Assembly: GCA_023423695.1 (NCBI GenBank)
Contig: JAFAFA010000079.1
Location: 248,001 to 312,000, forward strand
DNA from: Pseudomonadota bacterium
GTDB lineage: Bacteria; Pseudomonadota; Alphaproteobacteria; Azospirillales; Azospirillaceae
Reading direction: 5' to 3'
Length of the DNA stretch: 64,000 nt
In this document: in pieces, positions 1 through 6,668 of the stretch
Numbering within the stretch: the first letter of the stretch is position 1
Layout: each line of letters starts with the position of its first letter
Notes under the pieces: generated by a model
Told to the model about the DNA's origin: nothing
The model's input: the letters and a program-made list of their open reading frames with translations, nothing else
Databases searched by the model: none
Made by a program: the position numbers and the translations under genes

Positions 1-645
1 GATCGGACGGTCGGCGCGGCACAGCAGGATGTTGGCCTGGATGCCGACGCTCAGCAGCTCCTTCACCGAATGCTGGGTCGGCTTGGTCTTCAGCTCGCCG
101 GCGGTCGGGATGTAGGGCAGCAGGGTCAGGTGGATGTAGAGGACATTCTCCTGCCCGACCTCGTTGCCGAACTGGCGGATCGCCTCCAGGAAGGGCAGCG
201 ATTCGATGTCGCCCACCGTGCCGCCGATCTCGATCAGGACGAAGTCCTCGTCGGTGGCGTCGGCGCGGATGAACTCCTTGATCTCGTCGGTGATGTGCGG
301 AATGACCTGGACGGTGCCGCCCAGGTAGTCGCCGCGACGTTCCTTCGCGATCACGGTGGAATAGATGCGGCCGGTGGTGATGTTGTCGCCCTTGCGGGCC
401 GAAACGCCGGTGAACCGCTCGTAATGGCCGAGGTCCAGGTCCGTCTCAGCCCCGTCGTCGGTCACGAAGACCTCGCCGTGCTGGTAGGGGCTCATCGTTC
501 CGGGGTCGACGTTCAGGTACGGGTCCAGCTTGCGCAGACGCACCTTGTAGCCGCGCGCCTGGAGAAGCGCCCCAAGCGCCGCCGACGCCAGACCTTTGCC
601 CAGCGAAGAAACGACGCCACCGGTGATGAAGATGTAGCGAGTCAT
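1..645 (-). CDS. pyrG: CTP synthase, N-terminal part (cut by window edge)
   Basis: CTP synthase makes CTP from UTP, ATP and glutamine, the last step of de novo pyrimidine nucleotide synthesis. The first 215 residues are visible. They begin MTRYIFITGGVVSSLGKG, which is the P-loop of the amidoligase domain (GVVSSLGKG at residues 10-18), and continue through the conserved DLDLGHYERF and EIGGTVGDIE segments. The glutaminase half lies beyond base 1. The start is the ATG at 645-643. The gene is downstream of secG on the same strand, separated by a secG terminator and a palindrome array, so it probably has its own promoter or a regulated leader. Confidence 0.97.
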   Translation of the reverse strand, partial: MTRYIFITGGVVSSLGKGLASAALGALLQARGYKVRLRKLDPYLNVDPGTMSPYQHGEVFVTDDGAETDLDLGHYERFTGVSARKGDNITTGRIYSTVIAKERRGDYLGGTVQVIPHITDEIKEFIRADATDEDFVLIEIGGTVGDIESLPFLEAIRQFGNEVGQENVLYIHLTLLPYIPTAGELKTKPTQHSVKELLSVGIQANILLCRADRPI

Positions 646-676
646 GTCCGTCCGAAGAGCTTGAGAGCTGTTCCAT

Positions 677-820
677 GTCCCCGTGGGGGGACGGATGGCC
701 GATGTCCCCAGAGGGGACGGAGTGATCGATCCCCTGATGGGGATGGGAGTGTCCTTCCCCATAGGGGACGGATTTGTCCCTCTCCCCAGAGGAGAGAAAT
801 GTTCAACGTCCCCCGAAGGG
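677..820. repeat. Array of six short palindromes, ~26-bp period, in the pyrG leader
   Basis: Six small inverted repeats follow one another at nearly constant spacing: GTCCCC-GTGG-GGGGAC (677-692), GTCCCC-AGA-GGGGAC (704-718), ATCCCC-TGAT-GGGGAT (729-744), TCCCC-ATA-GGGGA (756-768), TCTCC-CCAGA-GGAGA (781-795), and a weaker CCC-CGAA-GGG (812-820). Centres are 25.5-28 bp apart. Spacers are 10-16 bp and the first ones start with GGA or GGGA. The array begins 32 bp upstream of the pyrG start. As palindromes they would fold in RNA from either strand. The role is unknown: leader hairpins, a multi-site operator and a decaying tandem repeat all fit. Confidence 0.8.
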
Positions 821-856
821 TCGCCGCCGAGACATGGCGTCGCGAACGTCGGCCCT

Positions 857-890
857 CAAAAGAAAGAGGCGGCTTCGGGGAGGCCGCCTC
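857..890 (-). terminator. Rho-independent terminator of secG
   Basis: On the minus strand an 8-bp GC-rich stem (GAGGCGGC/GCCGCCTC, 866-873 with 883-890) is followed by TTTCTTTTGA. It lies 40 bp after the secG stop codon and ahead of the pyrG leader. Confidence 0.85.
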
Positions 891-929
891 GCTGTTCGCT
901 CGTACCCGTGCGCTGCTGGGATGGACCCT

Positions 930-1271
930 TTACTGGGCCACCGGCGGAGCGGGTTGGGCCGGAGCGGCAGGCTGAGCCGGAGCCGCCGGAGCGGTCGACT
1001 GCGCGGGAGCCGCCGGCAGGCTGTCGATGATCGACGCCGGGCGAGAGTGCCCGCCGGCAAGGATCGCCAGCACGATGCTGGTGGCGAAGAAGCAGGCCGC
1101 CAGGATGCCGGTGGTCCGCGTCAGCAGATTGGCCGTTCCCCGGGTGCTCATCATGCCGCCCATGGTGCCGCCGCCGATGCCGAGCCCGCCGCCTTCCGAC
1201 CGCTGGATCAGGATCACGCCGACCAGCCCTACGGCGATCAGCAGGTGAATAACCAGAATCACCGATTCCAT
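930..1271 (-). CDS. secG: Preprotein translocase subunit SecG
   Basis: SecG is the small inner-membrane subunit of the SecYEG protein-conducting channel. The 113-residue product starts MESVILVIHLLIAVGLVGVI (first membrane segment), then has the family's Gly/Met-rich loop GLGIGGGTMGGMM and a second membrane segment near residues 55-75 (TGILAACFFATSIVLAILA). It ends in an Ala/Pro-rich tail typical of alphaproteobacterial SecG. I chose the ATG at 1271 over an upstream in-frame start at 1298 because the first membrane segment then sits at the N-terminus, as usual for the family. The neighbouring order tpiA-secG-pyrG is common in alphaproteobacteria. Confidence 0.95.
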   Translation of the reverse strand: MESVILVIHLLIAVGLVGVILIQRSEGGGLGIGGGTMGGMMSTRGTANLLTRTTGILAACFFATSIVLAILAGGHSRPASIIDSLPAAPAQSTAPAAPAQPAAPAQPAPPVAQ

Positions 1272-1295
1272 GCGATGCTCACCCCACACCCATCC

Positions 1296-1344
1296 CAAAA
1301 ATCGAATAGCGCGCCACAGGCCGTCTTAAGGGCCCGTGGCGCGC
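1296..1344 (-). terminator. Probable tpiA terminator (9-bp stem plus T-run)
   Basis: GCGCGCCAC (1309-1317) and GTGGCGCGC (1336-1344) form a perfect 9-bp stem. The 18-base loop can close a further GGCC/GGCC pair. Reading the minus strand, the stem is followed by TATTCGATTTTTGGG. It lies 115 bp after the tpiA stop and 25 bp before the secG start, so it could also act as an attenuator for secG. Confidence 0.6.
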
Positions 1345-1458
1345 GCCCATTGTTTGTACCGCGGAGCCGCGCGATATGCCAGCGCCAAAATACCTAGGCC
1401 GTATCCATTGGCGGCATGGCTGACACCGGATGGTGCCATGTCGCTCGCGACGGGGGTA

Positions 1459-2214
1459 TCAGCGGCAGGCGGTGGCGATGCCCCAGAAATCCTCGGCCTT
1501 CAGCGACGCACCGCCGACCAGAGCGCCGTCGACGTTCTCCACCGCCATCAGTTCCGCCGCGTTGCCCGGCTTGACCGAGCCGCCGTAGAGGATGCGCACC
1601 TTGTCGGGATCGGCGATCTTGCCGGCCAGCTCGGCGCGGATATGGGCGTGCATCGCCTTCACATCGTCCGGAGTCGCGGTCTTGCCGGTGCCGATCGCCC
1701 AGACCGGTTCATAGGCGATGACGGTGTTCTGCGGATTCGCACCGGCGGGGATGGAACCGGCAAGCTGGCCCGACACCACGGCGTTCGCCTGACCGGCATC
1801 GCGCTGCGCCTCGGTCTCGCCGACGCAGACGATGGCGACCAGACCCTCCTTATGGGCGGCGACGGCCTTGGCGTTGACCACGGCGTCGCTCTCGCCATGG
1901 TCGCCGCGGCGCTCCGAATGGCCGAGAATGACGAAGCGGCAGCCGGCGTCCTTCAGCATGGTCGGGGCCACGTCGCCGGTGTGGGCGCCGGAGGTTTTCG
2001 GCGCGCAATCCTGGCCGCCCAGCGCCAGCGGGCTGTCGGCGATCGCCTCCCCCACCGGGAACAGCAGCGGGAAGGGCGGGCAGACCAGCATGTCGAAGGC
2101 GACCGGCCCGGCGCCCTTCAGCCGCCCGGCGAGGTCGGAGGCGAGATCCAGCCCATCGGCCTTCAACCCGTTCATCTTCCAGTTTCCGGCGATCAGCTTC
2201 CGGCGTGCGGTCAT
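1459..2214 (-). CDS. tpiA: Triosephosphate isomerase
   Basis: Interconverts dihydroxyacetone phosphate and glyceraldehyde 3-phosphate in glycolysis, gluconeogenesis and the Calvin cycle. The 251-residue protein is full length for the family. The catalytic residues are visible: N11 and K13 in AGNWKMNG, H99 in ILGHSERR, and E169 in AYEPVWAIGTGKTA. The phosphate-binding loop YGGSVKPGN is near the C-terminus. The gene diverges from mbfA across a 274-bp region in which I recognise no operator. Confidence 0.98.
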   Translation of the reverse strand: MTARRKLIAGNWKMNGLKADGLDLASDLAGRLKGAGPVAFDMLVCPPFPLLFPVGEAIADSPLALGGQDCAPKTSGAHTGDVAPTMLKDAGCRFVILGHSERRGDHGESDAVVNAKAVAAHKEGLVAIVCVGETEAQRDAGQANAVVSGQLAGSIPAGANPQNTVIAYEPVWAIGTGKTATPDDVKAMHAHIRAELAGKIADPDKVRILYGGSVKPGNAAELMAVENVDGALVGGASLKAEDFWGIATACR

Positions 2215-2488
2215 GGTCGTTTCCTTCTTGTCTCGGCTTTATATGGGAACTTGCGGAACGTTCTTGGCCTCTCGTGACCACAGCCCATACCAAGCCCGCC
2301 GCCGAATTTCCACTCACCCGACCGGCGCATCCGCCCGCGCTGGCCTTAAGGGACATCGTGTAGCACCCTGCCTATGCCATCGCCGGCGCCGGGCAGCCAT
2401 ATCGGCCGAACCGCCAAGTTGAAGATATCCACATCTGGAATAGGTTTATTCGCAACGCACCATCCCCTTGCGGTGAAAGCACTGGCAA

Positions 2489-3445
2489 ATGAAGAACTTT
2501 TCGGACCTGACGGAAAAGGAGCTGCTGGCGCTCGCCATCTCGCTGGAGGAGGAGGACAGCCGCATCTATGACGAGTTCGCCCACGGCCTGGCCGAAAACT
2601 ACCCCGACACGGCGCGCATGTTCAGCGCCATGGCGGCGGAGGAGAACGGCCACCGGCACCGGCTGCTGGACCTCTTCCGCACGCGATTCGGCGATCACAT
2701 CCCGCTGATCCGCCGCCAGGACGTGAAAGGATTCGTGGAGCGCAAGCCGGTATGGCTGACGCGCCCGCTGGGACTGGACACCGTCCGCCGGCAGGCGGAA
2801 CTGATGGAGGCGGAGACCAAACGGTTCTATACCCGCGCAGCCCAGCGGTCCCAGGACGCCGCCATCCGCCAACTGCTGGGCGATCTGGCCGAGGAGGAGC
2901 GGCGGCACGAGGCGAAGGCCGAGCGGCTGGAGGCGAAATACGTCTCTCCCGCGGTGCGGGAGCAGGAACACGAATCGGAGCGCCGCCTGTTCGTGCTGCA
3001 GATCATCCAGCCGGGGCTGGCGGGGCTGATGGACGGATCGGTGTCGACGCTGGCCCCGCTGTTCGCCGCCGCTTTCGCCACGCAGGACAGCCACGAAACC
3101 TTCCTGGTCGGTCTGGCCGCTTCGATCGGCGCTGGCATCTCCATGGGCTTCGCCGAGGCTCTGTCCGACAACGGGTCGCTGACCGGGCGCGGCAGCCCGT
3201 GGCTGCGCGGGCTGGTCTGCGGCGCGATGACCACGCTTGGCGGGTTGGGCCACGCCCTGCCCTATCTGATCCCGCATTTCTGGACGGCGACCGCCGTCGC
3301 CATCGCCGTGGTGGTGATCGAACTGGCCATCATCGCCTGGATCCGCAACCGCTACATGGATACGCCACCGCTGTCGGCCGCCTTCCAGGTGGTGGTCGGA
3401 GGACTGCTTGTCTTCGCCACCGGAATCCTGATCGGCAGCGCCTGA
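2489..3445 (+). CDS. mbfA: Membrane-bound ferritin MbfA (ferritin-like plus VIT1 domains)
   Basis: A two-domain iron exporter. Residues 1-150 form a ferritin-like di-iron domain with candidate ligands E20/E21, E51/E52, H55, E107, E137 and H140 (E-E-x-x-H and E-x-x-H pairs). Residues 165-318 form a VIT1/CCC1-type membrane domain with hydrophobic segments around 200-225, 240-265 and 290-315 and the family signature GLMDGSVSTLAPLFAAAF. MbfA of Bradyrhizobium and Agrobacterium exports iron and is repressed by Irr. I could not find a convincing Irr box upstream. The upstream ribosome binding site is weak (GGTGAAAG). Confidence 0.9.
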   Translation: MKNFSDLTEKELLALAISLEEEDSRIYDEFAHGLAENYPDTARMFSAMAAEENGHRHRLLDLFRTRFGDHIPLIRRQDVKGFVERKPVWLTRPLGLDTVRRQAELMEAETKRFYTRAAQRSQDAAIRQLLGDLAEEERRHEAKAERLEAKYVSPAVREQEHESERRLFVLQIIQPGLAGLMDGSVSTLAPLFAAAFATQDSHETFLVGLAASIGAGISMGFAEALSDNGSLTGRGSPWLRGLVCGAMTTLGGLGHALPYLIPHFWTATAVAIAVVVIELAIIAWIRNRYMDTPPLSAAFQVVVGGLLVFATGILIGSA

Positions 3446-3525
3446 GCGGCGGAGGAAAAGCCGCTTTCGCGAACGAGCTTGTTCTTGTAACCGGACGTAC
3501 GATTGTTTATGTCTGAGCCGCTGTC

Positions 3526-3533
3526 CTAATTAG
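3526..3533. promoter_or_regulatory. CTAATTAG palindrome upstream of the MarR gene
   Basis: An 8-bp perfect palindrome in an AT-rich stretch, 25 bp before the MarR start codon. It could be an autoregulatory operator or part of the promoter. Nothing beyond position and symmetry supports this. A weak stem (AGCGGC/GCCGCT, 3445-3465) at the mbfA stop may be its terminator. Confidence 0.3.
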
Positions 3534-3558
3534 AATAAATCGAACCAACCGCGTCGCC

Positions 3559-4071
3559 ATGGCTGACCTGAAAGCAGGCGTGAACCAGCTCTTCCTCCGC
3601 GAGGAGGAACTCCGTACCGGAATGGAGCTGCTTTTCTACGCCTATCGCGAATTCACCGCAGAACCGGACGAAATTCTGGCGGAGATCGGCTTCGGCCGCG
3701 CGCACCACCGCGTGATCTATTTCGTCGGCCGCTATCCGAAGATCACCGTTTCGGAACTGCTGGCGATCCTGAAGATCACCAAGCAGAGCCTGTCGCGCGT
3801 GCTGGGCGAACTGGTGCGCCAGGGCTTCATCGACCAGCAGACCGGCGCCCGCGACCGGCGGCAGCGTCTGCTGGAGCTGACGGAAAAGGGTGTGGAGCTG
3901 GAGCGCCAGCTGTCCGAGACCCAGCGCCAGCGCATCGCCCGCGCCTACCGCATGGCCGGGGCGGAGGCGGTCGAGGGATTCCGCAAGGTGATGATGGGCA
4001 TGCTGGACGAGGGGGACCGCGCGAAATTCGCACCGCCCGTTCCCCCTGCCCGTCTTGCCGCGAAACGCTGA
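3559..4071 (+). CDS. MarR-family regulator, PetP-like
   Basis: A 170-residue winged-helix regulator. The helix-turn-helix and wing lie around residues 65-115 (ITVSELLAILKITKQSLSRV, then DRRQRLLELTEKG). In Rhodobacter a MarR-type gene, petP, lies directly upstream of the response regulator petR. The same MarR-then-OmpR order is seen here (with a small opposite-strand gene between), so I read this as the PetP counterpart. There is no clear Shine-Dalgarno before the ATG, so the start is less certain than the family. Confidence 0.82.
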   Translation: MADLKAGVNQLFLREEELRTGMELLFYAYREFTAEPDEILAEIGFGRAHHRVIYFVGRYPKITVSELLAILKITKQSLSRVLGELVRQGFIDQQTGARDRRQRLLELTEKGVELERQLSETQRQRIARAYRMAGAEAVEGFRKVMMGMLDEGDRAKFAPPVPPARLAAKR

Positions 4072-4092
4072 AGACGAAACGCTGAAAGCGCC

Positions 4093-4371
4093 TCAGCCGG
4101 CGCTCGGCTCCGTCTTCGTTTCCGTCGCCGCCGGCCCGGCCTCGGTGGAGCCAGCCTCCGCGGTGTTGGTTTCTGCCGGCTTTTCGGCGGCGGCCTTGGT
4201 GTCATTGGGGGTGCGGCGGCGGAAGCCGCCCTTGCGGTACACCACGTTTTCGGAAGCGCCCGGCGGACATTGAACGATGTTGCCGCCCTTCGCCAGGAAG
4301 TTGCGGGTCATTTCGGCGAGGTCTTGGGCGTCCAGGTCCCGGGGGTCATTGGACCTGTGGTCGTAGGCCAT
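4093..4371 (-). CDS. Small conserved-looking protein of unknown function
   Basis: A 92-residue protein. The N-terminal part (AYDHRSNDPRDLDAQDLAEM, then a segment with NFLAKGGNIVQCPPG) looks folded and conserved, with one Cys. The C-terminal 35 residues are a low-complexity Ala/Glu/Thr tail that is probably disordered. No enzyme motif or membrane segment is visible. It sits opposite and between the PetP-like and PetR-like genes and diverges from the latter. Coding character is supported by the ATG and the normal composition of the N-terminal half. Confidence 0.65.
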   Translation of the reverse strand: MAYDHRSNDPRDLDAQDLAEMTRNFLAKGGNIVQCPPGASENVVYRKGGFRRRTPNDTKAAAEKPAETNTAEAGSTEAGPAATETKTEPSAG

Positions 4372-4539
4372 CGTGATCGCTCCTGTGTCTCTCGGCCCTC
4401 AGAGGAGGGCATATGGAGGGTAACACGGAACGAGGGCGAAACGGCCAACCGCTTACACGACTGCCCGCCATGCGCACCCACGAAGCGTCACGCATGGTGC
4501 CACTATGTCGATTGCGGGGACACGCGTTATAGTCGCGCC

Positions 4540-5241
4540 ATGACCGAAGATCAGCCTCACATCCTGGTCGTCGACGACGACACCCGCCTGCGCGAGCTTC
4601 TGCGCAAGTACCTCGCCAGCAACGGCTTTCTGGTAAGCACCGCGCGTGACGCCGCGGATGCCCGCGCGCAGCTGGGCGGGCTGGCCTTCGACCTGCTGGT
4701 GCTCGACATCATGATGCCGGGCGAATCCGGGCTGTCACTGACCGAGTCGCTGCGGCGCGAGCGCGACCTGCCCATCCTGCTGCTGACCGCCCGCGACGAA
4801 CCGGACGACCGCATCGCCGGGCTGGAGGCCGGGGCCGACGACTATCTCGCCAAGCCCTTCAACCCGCGCGAGCTTCTGCTGCGCATCAACTCCATCCTGC
4901 GCCGGCAGGCCGCCCGCGCGCCGGAACCGGCGGCGCCGCCCGCCGCTCCGGTGCGGCTCGGTCCCCTGACCTATCTGCCCGACCGGGACGAACTGCGCCA
5001 AGGCGACGAGGTGATCCGCCTGACCACGGCGGAGGCGAGCCTGCTGCGCATCCTCGCCGCCTCGCCCGGCATCACCTTCACCCGCGAGGAGCTGACGGAG
5101 CGCAGCAAGGTCGCCGGCAATGCTCGCACGGTCGATGTACAGGTCACCCGCCTGCGCCGCAAGATCGAGGCCGACCCGCGCGAGCCGCGCTACCTCCACA
5201 CCGTGCGCGGCGAGGGGTATGTGCTGAGGCCCGATCCTTGA
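4540..5241 (+). CDS. OmpR/PetR-family response regulator
   Basis: A 233-residue two-component response regulator. The receiver domain (1-120) has the acidic pocket VDDD near residues 11-14, the phospho-acceptor D56 in LVLDIMMPG, and the conserved Lys in LAKPFNPRELLLR. The C-terminal winged helix (about 138-230) ends in the DVQVTRLRRKIE recognition helix and VRGEGYVLRPDP. The start chosen is the ATG just before the receiver; an open frame extends upstream but adds no family sequence. Its TGA overlaps the TTG start of the kinase, so the two are translationally coupled. Confidence 0.95.
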   Translation: MTEDQPHILVVDDDTRLRELLRKYLASNGFLVSTARDAADARAQLGGLAFDLLVLDIMMPGESGLSLTESLRRERDLPILLLTARDEPDDRIAGLEAGADDYLAKPFNPRELLLRINSILRRQAARAPEPAAPPAAPVRLGPLTYLPDRDELRQGDEVIRLTTAEASLLRILAASPGITFTREELTERSKVAGNARTVDVQVTRLRRKIEADPREPRYLHTVRGEGYVLRPDP

Positions 5242-6614
5242 CGGCGGCGTCGGAGCGGACGGTCGCGACCCGGCGGGCCGAACGGCGGCGGCGCACGCCG
5301 TTCCTGAAGCGGTTCCTGCCGCGGACCCTGTTCGGCCGGACGCTGCTGATCATCGTCACTCCGGTGATCCTGGCACAGGCGGTGGCGACCTGGATCTTCT
5401 ACGACCGCCATTGGGACACGGTGACCAACCGGCTGGCCTATGCCGTGGCCGGCGACATCGCCACCGTGATCGCCATGATCGAACACGATCCCTCGCAGGA
5501 AGGGCGTGACTGGACGCTGGCCACCGTCGCCCGCACCACCGACCTGATCGTCACGCTGGAGCCGGGGCAGACGCTGCCGGATGAACGCCGCCGGCTGAGC
5601 GGTCTGCTGGAACGCACGCTCGGCAAGGCGCTGGACGAACGGATCGGCCGGCCCTTCGCCATCAACACCCGCGTCGCGCGGGAATGGTACGAGATCCGGG
5701 TGCAGATGGCCGATGGGGTCCTGTCGGTGATGTCGCCGGAGCGGCGCCTGTTCACGCCGACCAGCTACATCTTCATCCTGTGGATGGTCGGGTCGGCCGT
5801 GGTGCTGTTCGCCGTGGCGATCCTGTTCATGCGCAACCAGATCCGCCCGATCAAGCGTCTGGCCATCGCCGCCGACGCGCTGGGCAAGGGCCGCGACGTC
5901 TCCAACTTCAAGATGGAAGGGGCGACGGAGGTGCGGCAGGCGGCCTCCGCCTTCCTGCTGATGCGCGAACGCATCCAGCGCCAGATGAACCAGCGGACGG
6001 AGATGCTGGCCGGCGTCAGCCACGACCTGCGCACCCCGCTGACACGGATGAAGCTGGCGCTGGACATGATCGAGCATCCCGACCTCGACCCCGAGGTGGA
6101 GGAGCTGAAGGCCGACGTCGCCGAGATGGAGCAGATGATCGAAGGCTATCTCGCCTTCGCCCGCGGCGAAGGGACGGAGGCGGTGCAGCCGACCGACCTG
6201 ACCCGCCTGCTGAACGAGGTCTCCGCCGGTGCGCGGCGCGACGGGACCGAGGTGACGCTGACGGCGCCGGAGGGGCTGGTCCTGCCGCTGCGTCCCAATG
6301 CGGTCCGCCGCTGCATCGCCAACCTGCTGGTCAATGCCGGACGCCATGCCGGCACCGCCTGGGTCAAGGCCGAGCGGAAGGAGGGGGTGATCGAGATCAC
6401 CGTCGACGACGACGGCCCCGGTATCCCCGCTTACCTGCGCGAAGATGTGTTCAAGCCCTTCTTCCGCGTCGACAGCAGCCGCAACCTGGACACCGGCGGC
6501 TCGGGGCTGGGGCTGACCATCGCCCGCGACGTGGCGCGCAGCCATGGCGGCGACATCACATTGGACGACAGCCCCTATGGCGGCTTGCGCGCGGTGATCC
6601 GGCTGCCGGTGTGA
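5238..6614 (+). CDS. EnvZ-type sensor histidine kinase
   Basis: A 458-residue membrane histidine kinase partnered with the preceding response regulator. Order: a basic N-terminus, membrane segment about 34-55, a periplasmic domain to about 175, second membrane segment about 176-199, HAMP about 200-250, a dimerisation domain with phospho-acceptor H262 in VSHDLRTP, then a GHKL ATPase with N-box NLLVNAGRHAG, G1 DDGPGIP and G2 TGGSGLGLTI. The start is TTG at 5238, overlapping the upstream TGA as TTGA. No ATG or GTG lies ahead of the first membrane segment. The signal sensed is not visible. Confidence 0.93.
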   Translation: MTAASERTVATRRAERRRRTPFLKRFLPRTLFGRTLLIIVTPVILAQAVATWIFYDRHWDTVTNRLAYAVAGDIATVIAMIEHDPSQEGRDWTLATVARTTDLIVTLEPGQTLPDERRRLSGLLERTLGKALDERIGRPFAINTRVAREWYEIRVQMADGVLSVMSPERRLFTPTSYIFILWMVGSAVVLFAVAILFMRNQIRPIKRLAIAADALGKGRDVSNFKMEGATEVRQAASAFLLMRERIQRQMNQRTEMLAGVSHDLRTPLTRMKLALDMIEHPDLDPEVEELKADVAEMEQMIEGYLAFARGEGTEAVQPTDLTRLLNEVSAGARRDGTEVTLTAPEGLVLPLRPNAVRRCIANLLVNAGRHAGTAWVKAERKEGVIEITVDDDGPGIPAYLREDVFKPFFRVDSSRNLDTGGSGLGLTIARDVARSHGGDITLDDSPYGGLRAVIRLPV

Positions 6615-6668
6615 CGGATCGGTTCCGGGGGAGCGGGCGGCGCAGCACTCCCCCGGCGTCCCCCTCTT

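Noticed and set aside
677..820. CRISPR array in the pyrG leader
   Set aside because: The palindromes are 13-16 bp, diverge from each other, and spacers are only 10-16 bp. No cas gene is near.
2215..2488. Irr box or other iron operator upstream of mbfA
   Set aside because: The region has no clear TTTAGAA-type dyad. The AGAT/ATCT pair near 2422 is too short to call.
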